A stretch of DNA of 64,000 bases, taken from positions 1,984,001-2,048,000 of the forward strand of contig OZ253474.1 in assembly GCA_965261695.1 (NCBI GenBank), read 5' to 3'. This document shows positions 45,150 through 55,008 of this stretch, piece by piece. Origin of the DNA: Bin5 sp965261695. Its GTDB lineage: Bacteria > Chloroflexota > Anaerolineae > Caldilineales > Caldilineaceae. The position numbers and the translations under genes were made by a program. Position 1 is the stretch's first letter, and each line of letters opens with the position of its first letter. The notes beneath the pieces are model-generated. The model saw only the letters and a list, made by a program, of their open reading frames with translations. It was not told the origin of the DNA and searched no databases.

Positions 45150-48100
45150 ATGGCAAATTTATTGCGGAGACCGCTGACGCACCTGAACCTGTCTCCCCTT
45201 TCCCTCCTATCCTACCTCCCCTGGCTGGCGCTCCTGGCTTGGCTCTCCAGCGTCGCCTGGTTCCTCACCGACGACGCCTTCATCAGCTTTCGCTACACAC
45301 GCAACCTCCTCGAAGGTCACGGCCTGGTCTTCAATCCCGGCGAATACGTCGAGGGCTACACCAACTTTCTGTGGATCCTGGAACTGGCCGCCATCTGGGG
45401 TGTCTTCGGCCTGCGCCCGGAGCACGCCGCTCCCTGGATCTCCGTCGCTTACACCATCGGCACTGTCGCCGCCATGTTGTGGTGGGTCGTCCGCTTACCC
45501 TCGTTGCGCAACCGGGGCCTTGTCGGCTGGATGGCGCTGGGCCTGCTCTGCAGCAGCGCCACCTTCGCCGTCTGGACATCCGGCGGCGGACTCGAGACGC
45601 GCCAGTTCACCTTTTTCATCGTCGCAGCCGTCGTCTGCCTCAGCCTGTACGCCAACAGTCGCGCAGGACTGCTGACCGCCTCATTCTGCCTCGCCGCCGC
45701 CGAACTGACGCGACCAGAAGGCCTCTTGCTGGCTGCCTGCTGCTTCGCCTGGTTCGCCGTCCAACGTCTGGTCAGAGAGCGGAAGATCGGCGCCCCACTG
45801 ATCCGGGATATGCTCCTGCTGGTCGCGCCATTTATCGTGCTGGTCGCGGCCCATTACCTTTTTCGCTACGCATACTACGGCGAATGGCTCCCCAACACCT
45901 ATTATGCCAAACACGTACGGCCCTGGTACGAGTCGGGCTTCCGTTACCTTACAGCCGCCGCGCTGGAGACCGGGCTGTATCTGCTGCTGGCGCTGGCGTT
46001 GCTGGCGCGACGCTCACGCTGGCAGACGCATCGCGATGGCTCTTTCGCTCTCCCTCTTCTCTGTGTCGTCGTCCACATGGCCTATCTGCTGCCAATTGGC
46101 GGCGACCACTTCGAGTATCGCCCCCTCGACTTCTACTGGCCTCTGTTGGCGCTCCCCGCGGCCGAAGGCATTGCCCACCTCGGCTCCTGGATTTCAGCCG
46201 GCCTGAGGAGTTTCTTGCCAGGCCCAATCAGGGCAGCCAGGGGGGAGGCGTACGCAGTTGCGCTCCTCTTGCCCGTGCTGTTCTACGCCAACTCGATCCA
46301 GGCCGTCTTGCTATTCCAAGGCGCCGCAATACGCGAGCGCATCACCTCTTTGTATATCGAACTCGATCAGGCCAACGCAGGCTGGCTGCTGGCTGCGCCC
46401 GGAATGCCAGCGCTCGCCGCCATCTCCAACGACCTGCGCCGGCAGTCATCCAGACAATTGGTCGGTGCACCTAGCGCCGAGCATCGTGAATTCGCCAACA
46501 GGCAGTTGCATAGCTGGGGACCTTACCTGAAGATGGAGCGTGGGTTCCTCCCCAATGATGCTCTGATGAAAGGCGGCGGCTTAGGAAAGTTCTATTTCTT
46601 GCCGGACCTGAAAGTCATCGACCATTGGGGCTTGACCGACGCGACGGTGGCGCGCACCCCGGTTAATCACGCCAACGACCAACGCATCATTGCGCACGAC
46701 CGCCAACCCTCACCCGAATACCTTAAGCAACGAGGCGTTAACATTGTGGTACTCCCGGCCTCCGGCGCAACTGAGGCGCTCAGCCGCGCAGACTACGCCG
46801 TCAAGTTCGGCCCCGACCTGTGGATGCCGTTCAACACGACTGACGCACAGTGGGCCGCAGCCCGTTTCGCCGACCGCGAACTGAAAGCCAGAAAGACTTT
46901 CTCGACCAGCGAGCCTGCCCGCAACCGCTTTCATGTCGGCGGCTACACCTATGTTGGCGAGCGCATTCTCGCACATTTCGAGCACGGCTTTGACGGTTGG
47001 CAGGTGGCGGGTGAGGCGGTCAGCAACTTCAACCAGCATCTGAATTACGCGGGGCAAGCGTTGATCTGGGGACGCGCCGACTCCGATTTTCTGACCAGCT
47101 ACCACCCCAGCCAAGGAAACCGGGTGACCGGCCAGGCCCTCTCGCCCTCCTTCACCGCCTCCGCTGACCAATACCTCGTCTTCCTCATTGCCGGCGGCAA
47201 CCTCAACGGCGTCGGGCTGCGCCTGCTCGCCGATGGCGAAGAAACCGCGGTCTGGCGCGGCAAAAATTCTGACCACTTCGAGTTGATTGTTCATCCGCTC
47301 GGCTACCTCACCGGTAAATCTCTGCAACTTCAACTCTTCGACTACGAACTTGGTGACCGCGGCTACATCATGCTCGACCACATCTTGCTGGTCACTTGTG
47401 ATGTATGCCCAACCGAACCGATAGCTATGGCTCAGGCGCTGAGCGCGCAGCCCTCCAATGACGACACGGTCTACCTCATCCCCGGCTTCCAGAACCATCG
47501 CACTGTCAGATTCCACATCTTGTCCCAGGGCTTAGCGCCAGCCCATGTCATTCCTATGGACGCTCCCAATCTGGCGCAAATCGTTGAAACCGCGCTGTTG
47601 GAATCGAGGGAGGCCGCCGTGGTAAAGCTTGTCGAGTGGAAATCCGAAAGCCGCTGGATCGGCGATGATGCCGAACTCCTGGCCTTCCTCCTGACCCGGT
47701 ACGGTCGTTTCCTGGGCACCGACGACTACGACGACTTTCGGGTCCACAACTACGCCGACATCTCCTTCGGGCGTCCCTGGTTACTCTATGAACAACCGGA
47801 GCCGCTGACAATCAACTATGACGGCGGCATCGCTCTCCAGGGAATTGCCCTCGGCCACGACGCAGAGCAGCTCCCGTTTGGACAACTGCTCAACTTGGGA
47901 CCGGATCGCTCTCTGTGGGGGGTCTTGCAATGGCAGACCGAGCCCGGACTGGATATGGATTATGTGATGTCCCTGCGCCTGTACAATGCTGAGGGCGAAA
48001 GGGCATTCCAGGAAGATGCTGTCCTGTGGAACCCGGACCATTGGCCCACCAGCCATTGGGCGGCCAATCAGACGGTCGATACCATGACCATGCTCCACTT

Positions 48101-48239
48101 CCCTGCCGACCTTCAGCCCGGCGATTATGAATTGAGGCTGGTCGTCTATGACTTCCTGACGCAGACGCCGACCGTCCAGCAGGGTACCTGGCAGGCGGAG
48201 ATCACCCTGGCGCGCCTGCGGCTGGCGGAACTCCAATGA
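45150..48239 (+). CDS. GT-C membrane glycosyltransferase (AftB-like), copy 3
   Basis: 1029 residues starting MANLLRRPLTHLNLSPLSLL. Motif FLTDDAFISFRYTRN then VEGYTNFLW, with later helices like copies 1 and 2. It is the most diverged member: the segment EALSRADYAVKFGPD replaces the SADAALNVADYAVNFGPD of the others. It carries patches of complete identity to both (for example 47583-47695). The C-terminal domain HFEHGFDGWQVAGEAVSNFN is kept. The class V aminotransferase follows 144 bp later. Confidence 0.82.
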   Translation: MANLLRRPLTHLNLSPLSLLSYLPWLALLAWLSSVAWFLTDDAFISFRYTRNLLEGHGLVFNPGEYVEGYTNFLWILELAAIWGVFGLRPEHAAPWISVAYTIGTVAAMLWWVVRLPSLRNRGLVGWMALGLLCSSATFAVWTSGGGLETRQFTFFIVAAVVCLSLYANSRAGLLTASFCLAAAELTRPEGLLLAACCFAWFAVQRLVRERKIGAPLIRDMLLLVAPFIVLVAAHYLFRYAYYGEWLPNTYYAKHVRPWYESGFRYLTAAALETGLYLLLALALLARRSRWQTHRDGSFALPLLCVVVHMAYLLPIGGDHFEYRPLDFYWPLLALPAAEGIAHLGSWISAGLRSFLPGPIRAARGEAYAVALLLPVLFYANSIQAVLLFQGAAIRERITSLYIELDQANAGWLLAAPGMPALAAISNDLRRQSSRQLVGAPSAEHREFANRQLHSWGPYLKMERGFLPNDALMKGGGLGKFYFLPDLKVIDHWGLTDATVARTPVNHANDQRIIAHDRQPSPEYLKQRGVNIVVLPASGATEALSRADYAVKFGPDLWMPFNTTDAQWAAARFADRELKARKTFSTSEPARNRFHVGGYTYVGERILAHFEHGFDGWQVAGEAVSNFNQHLNYAGQALIWGRADSDFLTSYHPSQGNRVTGQALSPSFTASADQYLVFLIAGGNLNGVGLRLLADGEETAVWRGKNSDHFELIVHPLGYLTGKSLQLQLFDYELGDRGYIMLDHILLVTCDVCPTEPIAMAQALSAQPSNDDTVYLIPGFQNHRTVRFHILSQGLAPAHVIPMDAPNLAQIVETALLESREAAVVKLVEWKSESRWIGDDAELLAFLLTRYGRFLGTDDYDDFRVHNYADISFGRPWLLYEQPEPLTINYDGGIALQGIALGHDAEQLPFGQLLNLGPDRSLWGVLQWQTEPGLDMDYVMSLRLYNAEGERAFQEDAVLWNPDHWPTSHWAANQTVDTMTMLHFPADLQPGDYELRLVVYDFLTQTPTVQQGTWQAEITLARLRLAELQ
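48073..48220 (+). repeat. 148-bp block identical to GT-C copy 2
   Basis: Partner of 44621-44768. It covers codons for the last ~50 residues apart from the extreme C-terminus. Confidence 0.8.
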
Positions 48240-48383
48240 CAGCACGCCCCACTTAGACAGAAAGCGTCAGAATCGGTTATCATTCTCTTGGTCCATCCGC
48301 TGACTTGCTTTGGTGTTTGTTGCGCCCAGCGGCAGTTCACCGGCGGCTTTCTTTCAAACTCTATCCACCATAAGGCCCAGCTT

Positions 48384-49574
48384 ATGTCACCCATGACAGT
48401 CGAACAACTTCGGCAGGACCTCCCCATGACCGGGGAAGTCGCCTACTTTCAGACCGGCACCTATGGCCCCGCCAGCGACTCCGTGCTGCAAGCGGTGCGA
48501 GAGGCGATGGAGGGCGAGGCGCGCCACGGCCCGGCCACGACCGCCGGAAGACTGGCGCACAGGGAACGAGAGGCCGCCGCCCGCAGCGGATTGGCCCGGC
48601 TGCTCAACGTCAAGGAAGAGGAGTTGAGCATCGACACCAACACATCGCGCGCAATGCAGCAGATCGTGCGCGGCCTCGACTGGCAGCCGGGCGACGAGTT
48701 CTTGATGACCTCGCTAGAGCATGTCAGCACCTACGGCCTGTCCTACTCGCTGACGCAGGAACACGGCGTCACGGTCAAGGTGCTTGAAGCCGAACTTCTG
48801 TCCGACGACGCGCTCCTCGCCGAACTCGCCGCCGCGCTAAACGAGCGCACCCGCCTCATCTGCCTCAGCCATATCTCCTCCCCCGATGGCCGCCTGCTGC
48901 CGATCAAAGAGGCAGCCGCCATTGCCCATGACGCCGGCGTTCCCGTCATGCTCGACCTGGCGCAGTCCGCAGGGCAGATGCCGGTCGACCTCGCCGCGCT
49001 CGACTGTGATTTTGCCGTCGGCTCCGGCCACAAATGGCTGCTCGGACCCATGGGTACGGGCTATATCTTTGTCTCTGAACGACAGATGTCCGGCTTTCGC
49101 CCCAATCTGATCCCCGACCGCAGCCCGTGGACCTTGGCCGGCGACCCGACGCCCGCGCCAACCGCCCGCTCCCGCACCGAAATCGGCACCTACAACCATG
49201 CCCTTGTGGTCGGCCTGGGCCGCGCCGTCGAGATCATGCAGAGCATCGGCCTGGACACCATCCAGGCCAGGATCGCCGACCTGTCCCGCCGGCTGCGCCG
49301 CGGCGTCGCGCAGATCGACCGCGCCCGCATCATCACGCCGCTAGAACCGCAGAAGTCGGCCGGCATCACCTCGGTGATGTTCGATGGCTACACCAAAGCG
49401 GATATGGACGGCCTGGTCGCAGGGCTGCAGGAACGCCATCAGGCGCTCGTCAAGGCCCAATGGCTGACCGCCCCGCCCGATCCGGTCAAAGTCGCCATGC
49501 GCATCTCCGTGGCCGCCTTCAACGATGAGAGTGAAATAGATCGCCTGCTGGAAGGCATTGACGAAGATTTTTGA
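48384..49574 (+). CDS. Class V aminotransferase (PLP-dependent)
   Basis: 396 residues from the ATG at 48384 (MSPMTVEQLRQDLPM); the frame from 48288 runs through the leader. It is a fold-type I PLP enzyme. The Schiff-base Lys is in FAVGSGHKWLLGPMGTG and the cofactor Asp in VPVMLDLAQSAGQMPVD. Relatives include cysteine desulfurases and isopenicillin-N-epimerase-like proteins; the substrate is not clear. Its 5' end and leader occur as relics in the GT-C cluster, showing it belonged to the duplicated unit. Confidence 0.88.
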   Translation: MSPMTVEQLRQDLPMTGEVAYFQTGTYGPASDSVLQAVREAMEGEARHGPATTAGRLAHREREAAARSGLARLLNVKEEELSIDTNTSRAMQQIVRGLDWQPGDEFLMTSLEHVSTYGLSYSLTQEHGVTVKVLEAELLSDDALLAELAAALNERTRLICLSHISSPDGRLLPIKEAAAIAHDAGVPVMLDLAQSAGQMPVDLAALDCDFAVGSGHKWLLGPMGTGYIFVSERQMSGFRPNLIPDRSPWTLAGDPTPAPTARSRTEIGTYNHALVVGLGRAVEIMQSIGLDTIQARIADLSRRLRRGVAQIDRARIITPLEPQKSAGITSVMFDGYTKADMDGLVAGLQERHQALVKAQWLTAPPDPVKVAMRISVAAFNDESEIDRLLEGIDEDF

Positions 49575-49642
49575 CGACAGCAGCTGGTGATCTTCGTCAG
49601 TAACACCATTTGCAAATTCCCATAAACACAAGGAAAACGAAA

Positions 49643-50731
49643 ATGCCTGAACGCCTGGTACTCTGGGGACCGCCCGTTGTGGAGCGGGGTCCCGCTGATC
49701 CCGATTACGCCGCCTACCTGCCCGGCTGGGTGCAGAAGTGCGCCGGCGTCGGTGTGACGAAAATTATCGGCGGCGATCGAACGCTCGCGCTGACCGAGGC
49801 CGCCCATGCGGTCGGCATCAAGGTCGATCCCTATGTCAACTACAACTCCTTCCCCCGCCACGGCAGCGCCCGCGTGAAGTATGGCTGGTCGCTCGATTTT
49901 GTGCGCCCCCCTGTGACCTCCGCCGAGGCGCGCGCCATCATGGACAAACACCGGCCCATCTATGACAACCCACAGGTGAACACCTCAATGACCGACTTTG
50001 CGCGCCGGCATCCGCAGTACCGCAGCCTGACGCGCAACCGCTCCTACACGTTGCAGCCCGGCGAAGACCTCTACCTGAGTCCTGCTTTCCCCGAAGTGCG
50101 CGCCGAACAGACGCAACAGTTCGGGGACACGCTGGCCCAGACCCAAAGCGATGGCATTCAGGTCGAGTTCGTGTTGGGGAACGAGGACGAAAACGGGGTC
50201 GTGCCCTACGGCTACGAAGACCGCACGGTTGCCGAATTCCAGGCCAAGCACGGCAAAAACCCCTTCGACCTGCCCAACGACGACCCGGACTGGATGCAGT
50301 TCCGCGCCGATTATGTCACGCTTGCCCTGACCGAGATGCGGGCCGCGGTCAAGCAGGCAGACCCCGACGCCGTCTTTTCGACCACCCTCATCGCCGGCGA
50401 GCAGGACGACTATCTCAAACTCCTGCACGATTGGCCCACCTGGATCGAGCAGGGTATCGTCGACGAGTTCTATATCTGGTTCCGCACCAACTCGGACCTC
50501 GACGCGCTCGAGCGTCAGCTAAGTTACGCGGTGAAAGTCGCCGACGGGCGCACGCCGGTCATCGCCGAGTTTTCCTGTTATCATCCGGGCAGCTTCCAAG
50601 AGCCTGATCTGATGCTGCGCGCGGCGCAGTTGGCCGTCGGCTGCGGCGCTGACGGCCTGGGCATCTACCGCAGCCACGCGGTGGAGCAACTGGATCTCTG
50701 GCCTGTGTTGGAGAAGATGGGCAAGCTGTAA
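49643..50731 (+). CDS. GHL10-like glycosyl hydrolase-type TIM-barrel protein
   Basis: 362 residues from the ATG at 49643 with AAGGAAAACGAA upstream. The sequence begins MPERLVLWGPPVVERGPADP and contains the barrel-like KIIGGDRTLALTEAAHAVGIK, DGIQVEFVLGNEDENG and VIAEFSCYHPGSF. Acidic residues in VEFVLGNEDEN may be catalytic. It resembles family-10-like hydrolases of the GHL10 group, but the match is only general. It lies 68 bp after the aminotransferase. Confidence 0.55.
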   Translation: MPERLVLWGPPVVERGPADPDYAAYLPGWVQKCAGVGVTKIIGGDRTLALTEAAHAVGIKVDPYVNYNSFPRHGSARVKYGWSLDFVRPPVTSAEARAIMDKHRPIYDNPQVNTSMTDFARRHPQYRSLTRNRSYTLQPGEDLYLSPAFPEVRAEQTQQFGDTLAQTQSDGIQVEFVLGNEDENGVVPYGYEDRTVAEFQAKHGKNPFDLPNDDPDWMQFRADYVTLALTEMRAAVKQADPDAVFSTTLIAGEQDDYLKLLHDWPTWIEQGIVDEFYIWFRTNSDLDALERQLSYAVKVADGRTPVIAEFSCYHPGSFQEPDLMLRAAQLAVGCGADGLGIYRSHAVEQLDLWPVLEKMGKL

Positions 50732-50861
50732 GCGGGTGCGCCGGCGGGTATGGAATTTCAGCGAGCGTGAAGGTCCGCACGCGTCCAGGTGATAGATCCG
50801 TTGGTGCCCAGATTTGTATCCTGGGCCAGCAAGACCAGATGCTTTGGCCTTGCACTGGCGT

Positions 50862-51414
50862 ATAGCTCTTCCCGTTCCACTAGATCGGTGAGGAGTTCAA
50901 CCATCAGTCCCGACAGGGAACGGTTCCGATCCATCGCTATTTTCGCGGCCATCCCAGCATTCTGGAGGTGATGTGGGAGGCAGGTTACCGCTATGTGCGC
51001 AGTGTCGGCAAAGGCCCCAAAAGCACGCTGCCCGCCCTGTTGGATCAGCCGTTCTGGTATGCGCAGGATGGATTCCCGGAACTTCTGGAAACGCCCTCGC
51101 ACGCCTGGCACGACAACATCCTCACCGGGCAGCCGGCAACCGTGCATTGGCCGCCGCTCCTGCCCTGGCCCTACCCGACCGAGATGCCGCGCGACGCGCA
51201 GGGCGTGTACCAAGCCTACACGCCGGGCATCGACTACTGCGCGCAGCATGGCCTTCTCTACTACCTGCCCATCTTTCACCCATGGTCGATCTATCGCATC
51301 GACGAGCAGGCCGCCCAGATCGCGATGCTGCTCGATCATGCCCGCCACAAAATGGAGATGACATCGTGCAGCCAGATCTATCAGCATATTCTCCTGCATC
51401 CCGAACTTGTCTGA
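50862..51414 (+). pseudogene. C-terminal relic of a polysaccharide deacetylase
   Basis: The frame reads IHRYFRGHPSILEVMWEAGY, then RYVRSVGKGPKSTLPALLDQ and PFWYAQDGFPELLETPSHAWHD, ending HARHKMEMTSCSQIYQHIL. This resembles the C-terminal half of NodB-type polysaccharide deacetylases. An in-frame TAG lies upstream (50880 region), and no catalytic N-terminal half or start is visible. A start at 50968 would leave only 148 residues. Confidence 0.6.
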
Positions 51415-51529
51415 ACCGCGATCTCTTGTCACTGAGGGATGGACTGTGCTTCACGGCCTGCCTTGAATAAATCACCTTCTGAATCGTCGGAGGGAAGGTA
51501 TCACGGCAGTCACTAAGTTCCGTTGACGT

Positions 51530-51680
51530 TTAGAAAAGGCTGCCAAAATGAGAAATCAACAGGATGCCTGCGGGCAGAATCGGACTGTGATTCGCCTGAT
51601 TCTCGTGAACGAAAACCGAGATCTGCGCCGGGGCCGTTAATCATCCCAATCACAAAATCACATGAATCACAGTTCAGACA
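51530..51680. repeat. Dispersed short repeat with TTCGCCTGATTCTCGT and CACAGTTCAGACAA blocks
   Basis: Contains CGCCTGATTCTCGTGAACGA and, ~75 nt on, CACAGTTCAGACAAA. The same two blocks occur near 12748-12840, and the second block alone at 57571. No gene. The copies look like decayed members of a small interspersed repeat. Confidence 0.55.
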
Positions 51681-51775
51681 AATGTCAACGACCCCTAGTA
51701 GTGTAACAGGTAGGGTTTGACGGATAGGTAAACTGTGGCACACTCTCCAGAAAAGCGGACACAAGGAGAGGGAAG

Positions 51776-52237
51776 ATGCCAGCGAAACGATATCGGGTGC
51801 GATTGACAGCGGAAGAGCGCAAGGAACTGGATGGGCAGGTGAACACAGGCACAGGGTCGGCGCGACGCTTAAGACGGGCTCGCATCCTGCTGATGGCCGA
51901 TGAAGCGCAAGCGGGTGGGGGCTGGTGCGACGCCGAGATTGCCAAGGCATTAGGGGCGCACCAGCGCACGGTCGAACGAGTTCGGGAGCGGTGTGTCACA
52001 ATCGGGATCGAAGCCGCCCTCACCCACACGCGACCGAAACGGAAACGACCACGCGTATTGGATGGTGCCGGCGAAGCCCGGTTGGTGCAGTTAGCGTGTA
52101 GCGCTGCGCCTGATGGACAGGAGCAGTGGACGCTGCAGATGCTGGCCGATAAGCTGGTCGAATTAGAGGTGGTCGAGCGTATTTCACGCGAAACGGTGCG
52201 GACGACGCTCAAAAAAACGAACTTAAGCCCTGGCTGA
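51776..52237 (+). CDS. IS630-family transposase, first frame
   Basis: 153 residues: an N-terminal helix-turn-helix part (AEIAKALGAHQRTVERVRERC) and the linker to the DDE domain. It starts with ATG at 51776 after AAGGAGAGGGAAG. Frame one ends TLKKTNLSPG*. A seven-A tract at 52211-52217 would permit a -1 slip that continues as NELKPWLKDAW in the second frame, the usual continuation in IS630 proteins. Confidence 0.87.
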   Translation: MPAKRYRVRLTAEERKELDGQVNTGTGSARRLRRARILLMADEAQAGGGWCDAEIAKALGAHQRTVERVRERCVTIGIEAALTHTRPKRKRPRVLDGAGEARLVQLACSAAPDGQEQWTLQMLADKLVELEVVERISRETVRTTLKKTNLSPG

Positions 52238-52287
52238 AAGATGCGTGGTGCATTCCGGAGACATCGAGTGCAGAGTTCGTTTGTGCC

Positions 52288-52917
52288 ATGGAAGATACGC
52301 TTGAGGTCTATCATCGGCAACAGGATCCCAAGCGACCTGTGGTCTGTCTTGATGAAGCCAGTAAACAGTTGACCAAAGAGACCCGTCTGCCCCTGCCACC
52401 GCGACCGGGTGCAGTGGCCAAATATGACTACGAGTATGAACGCAACGGCACCAGCAACCTCTTTCTCCTTTTCGCACCGCTGCAAGCTTGGCGTCATGTC
52501 AAGGTGACAGCGCGCCGCACCATGGTTGATTTTGCCCACTGCCTGCGTGACCTTGTCGACATCCATTTCCCGCAGGCTGACACGATCGTCTTGGTGATGG
52601 ACAATTTGAACACGCACAAACTTGCTTCGCTGTATGAAGCGTTCCCGGCGGCTGAAGCCCGCCGCCTTGCCGCCAAACTGGAAATCCATTACACGCCCAA
52701 GCATGGCAGTTGGCTCAATATGGCTGAAATCGAACTCAGTGTCCTGCATCGACAGTGCTTAAACGCTCGCATCCCTGACCAACACACCTTGATGCAGAAA
52801 GTCGCAGCTTGGCAAACCCGCCGCAATGCTTCTGCATCGACTGTTAACTGGCGTTTCACCACCGCTGATGCTCGCATCAAACTCGAACGCCTTTATCCGT
52901 CAATAGAAGATTGTTGA
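52288..52917 (+). CDS. IS630-family transposase, DDE catalytic frame
   Basis: Second frame, open from the A7 tract; the first Met at 52288 is internal. DDE residues are visible: VVCLDEASKQL (first Asp), VLVMDNLNTHK (second Asp) and GSWLNMAEIELSVL (Glu). The catalytic domain is complete. It is expected to be made mainly as a fusion with frame one by -1 frameshifting, as in other IS630 elements. Confidence 0.87.
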   Translation: MEDTLEVYHRQQDPKRPVVCLDEASKQLTKETRLPLPPRPGAVAKYDYEYERNGTSNLFLLFAPLQAWRHVKVTARRTMVDFAHCLRDLVDIHFPQADTIVLVMDNLNTHKLASLYEAFPAAEARRLAAKLEIHYTPKHGSWLNMAEIELSVLHRQCLNARIPDQHTLMQKVAAWQTRRNASASTVNWRFTTADARIKLERLYPSIEDC

Positions 52918-52985
52918 ACTACTAGTGGCCTACCGCGTACGAGTGGGGTTACCAAAAACTAGAAACTAGAAACTCAAGACTCAAA

Positions 52986-54035
52986 ATGACACATCATTCA
53001 CCGATCAACGTAGGCATTGCCGGCCTTGGACGCACCGGCTGGAACAATCACGCCGACGCCCTGGCCCATCTCCCCGAACAGTTCCGCGTCGTAGCCGTCT
53101 GCGACCCCGACCGCGAACGCCAGGCCGAAGCGATTGAACGCTTTGACTGCCTGGCCTACGCGACGTATGAGCAGTTGGTGGCCGACAACGCGGTCGAGCT
53201 GATGGTGGTGGCGACGCCCAGCAACCTCCACGCCGCCCAGACCATCGCGGCCATGCGCGCCGGACAGCACGTCATCGTCGAAAAACCGATGGCCAGCGAC
53301 CTGGCCGGCGCCGACGCGATGATCGCTGTCGCCGAAGAGACCGGGCGCATCCTGACCGTGCATCAGAATCTGCGCTACGCCGCCGACTTCGTCAAAGTGC
53401 GCGAGGTGATCGCGTCCGGCGTCCTTGGACGCATAATCGAAATCCGCATCCACAACGGCGGCTTCGACCGCAGGTGGGATTGGCAGACGCTCAAGCGCTA
53501 CGGCGGCGGCGTCCTCAACAACAGCGGCCCCCATTTCATCGACATGGCCATGCTCCTGTTCGACGACCCGGAGCCGACCGTCTTCTGCCACATGGAGGCC
53601 ACGCCCCTCTATGCCGGTGACGCCGATAGCCACGTCAAGGTCGTTCTCAAGCCCAAGCGCGGGCCGCTCGTCGAAATCAACATCACCACCGCCTGCGCCT
53701 ATCCACAGCCGAACTTCCTCGTGCTGGGGACGCAAGGCTCGCTGGTCTGTGACCGCGGCGAAGCGCGCTGGCGCTATTTCGACCCCGCCGAAGCGCCTCC
53801 GCTGCGACTCGATCAAGCGCCCATCGCCCGCGACCGCACCTATAACCGCGAGCAGCTTCCCTGGAAGGAGGAACGCGCCCCCATCGTCCACGACGGCGCG
53901 CGCGATGTACAGACGCTCTACCGCTCGCTCTTCGCTGCCATCCGCGCGGGCGCCGAGTTGGACATTCACCCGCAGAGCGTGCGCGCCCAGATCGCCGTCC
54001 TGGAAAAATGCCGCGAACTCAACCCCGGCGTTTAG
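52986..54035 (+). CDS. Gfo/Idh/MocA family oxidoreductase
   Basis: 349 residues. Cofactor loop VGIAGLGRTGWNNHADAL, EKP motif in HVIVEKPMASDLAGADAM, and the His region YGGGVLNNSGPHFIDMAMLLF. It forms a unit with the two sugar isomerases downstream, spaced 67 and 30 bp apart. This fits a pathway that oxidises and isomerises an inositol-like or uncommon sugar. The IS630 element is 61 bp upstream and may have replaced its promoter. Substrate unknown. Confidence 0.9.
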   Translation: MTHHSPINVGIAGLGRTGWNNHADALAHLPEQFRVVAVCDPDRERQAEAIERFDCLAYATYEQLVADNAVELMVVATPSNLHAAQTIAAMRAGQHVIVEKPMASDLAGADAMIAVAEETGRILTVHQNLRYAADFVKVREVIASGVLGRIIEIRIHNGGFDRRWDWQTLKRYGGGVLNNSGPHFIDMAMLLFDDPEPTVFCHMEATPLYAGDADSHVKVVLKPKRGPLVEINITTACAYPQPNFLVLGTQGSLVCDRGEARWRYFDPAEAPPLRLDQAPIARDRTYNREQLPWKEERAPIVHDGARDVQTLYRSLFAAIRAGAELDIHPQSVRAQIAVLEKCRELNPGV

Positions 54036-54102
54036 TTCGCCGCAGCCGCCCTCCGCACATCGACAATTCAAAGCCGATTTTTGCCGACAAGAGGAGTATG
54101 GT

Positions 54103-54978
54103 ATGGAACTGAGTTGCACATCCGTGATGCTTCCCCGCTGGGAGTTGGACGAGACCTTTGACAAGCTGCAAGCCTATGGCTATGACGCGGTTGAGCTGCG
54201 CTGCCGCTACAACCCGGATGATCCCAACGCCGAACCCTTCTTTTGGGGCAGGCAGCTCTCCGACGTCAGCCCTGACAATATCGTCGACAAGGCCGGGCAA
54301 ATCCGCGCCGCAGTCAAGCGCACCGGCATACGCGTGGCCGCGCTGGCGCCCAACGCTCTATACAATGAGACCGAGCTGATTCTCAAACTGATCAAGGGCG
54401 CTTTGGCCATCGACCCCGACCGCCCCCCGCTGATCCGCATCGGCGCGCCCACGCACGACCGCACCAAACCGTACTGGCCGCAGTTCCTGCATGCGCGCGC
54501 CGGCTTTGCCGACCTGGCCGAACTGGCGAGCGCGCACGGGGTCAAGATGGTCTATGAACTCCACACCGGCACCATCGCGGTCTCCGCTTCGCGCGCGCTC
54601 GACCTGCTGCACGACCTGGACCCCGATCACATCGGCGCCATTTACGACATCCAGAACATGGTCGAAGTGGGCTTTGAAGACACGCGCATGGGGCTGGACC
54701 TGCTCGGCCCCTATGTGGCCCACTGCCATGTCGGCAACCGTCTGCCCGAGGTGACCGCTCGCGACGCCGACGGAGTTACAACCTGGAAATGGCGCGGCGC
54801 TCGCCTGCGCGAGGGCCTTGCCGACATTCCCCAGTTGATCAGCGACCTCAAAACCGTGGGCTATGAGGGCGCCCTCTCCCTCGAGCTGTTCATACCCGAA
54901 AACTTCGCCCCCGGCAATGATGACGAGATCGTCAGGACCGAAGGCGCCTTCCTGCGCCAGCTGATGGCGCGGACGTAG
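54103..54978 (+). CDS. Sugar phosphate isomerase/epimerase (AP endonuclease 2 fold)
   Basis: 291 residues from the ATG at 54103 with GAGGAG upstream; the longer frame to 53611 overlaps the oxidoreductase. TIM-barrel metal-binding residues typical of the xylose isomerase-like family appear: VKMVYELHTGTIA, IGAIYDIQNMVEVG, VAHCHVGNRLPE and GALSLELFIPEN. It probably isomerises or epimerises a ketose or inosose. Partner of the next paralogue. Confidence 0.87.
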   Translation: MELSCTSVMLPRWELDETFDKLQAYGYDAVELRCRYNPDDPNAEPFFWGRQLSDVSPDNIVDKAGQIRAAVKRTGIRVAALAPNALYNETELILKLIKGALAIDPDRPPLIRIGAPTHDRTKPYWPQFLHARAGFADLAELASAHGVKMVYELHTGTIAVSASRALDLLHDLDPDHIGAIYDIQNMVEVGFEDTRMGLDLLGPYVAHCHVGNRLPEVTARDADGVTTWKWRGARLREGLADIPQLISDLKTVGYEGALSLELFIPENFAPGNDDEIVRTEGAFLRQLMART

Positions 54979-55008
54979 CCCGCAATCGAACTTCAGGATA
55001 GCAATGCG

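Larger units (their letters stand above)
51696..52924 (+). mobile_element. IS630-family insertion sequence
   Basis: 1229 bp, both ends starting with the TA target dinucleotide. The left end TAGTAGTGTAACAGG and the inverse of the right end TAGTAGTTCAACAAT share TAGTAGT, AACA and an inner TTGACGGATA block. Two overlapping frames encode the transposase. It looks complete, with a probable -1 frameshift linking the frames. Confidence 0.85.

Noticed and set aside
50758..51432. 224-residue minus-strand frame
   Set aside because: It is antisense to the recognisable polysaccharide deacetylase relic and has no domain of its own.
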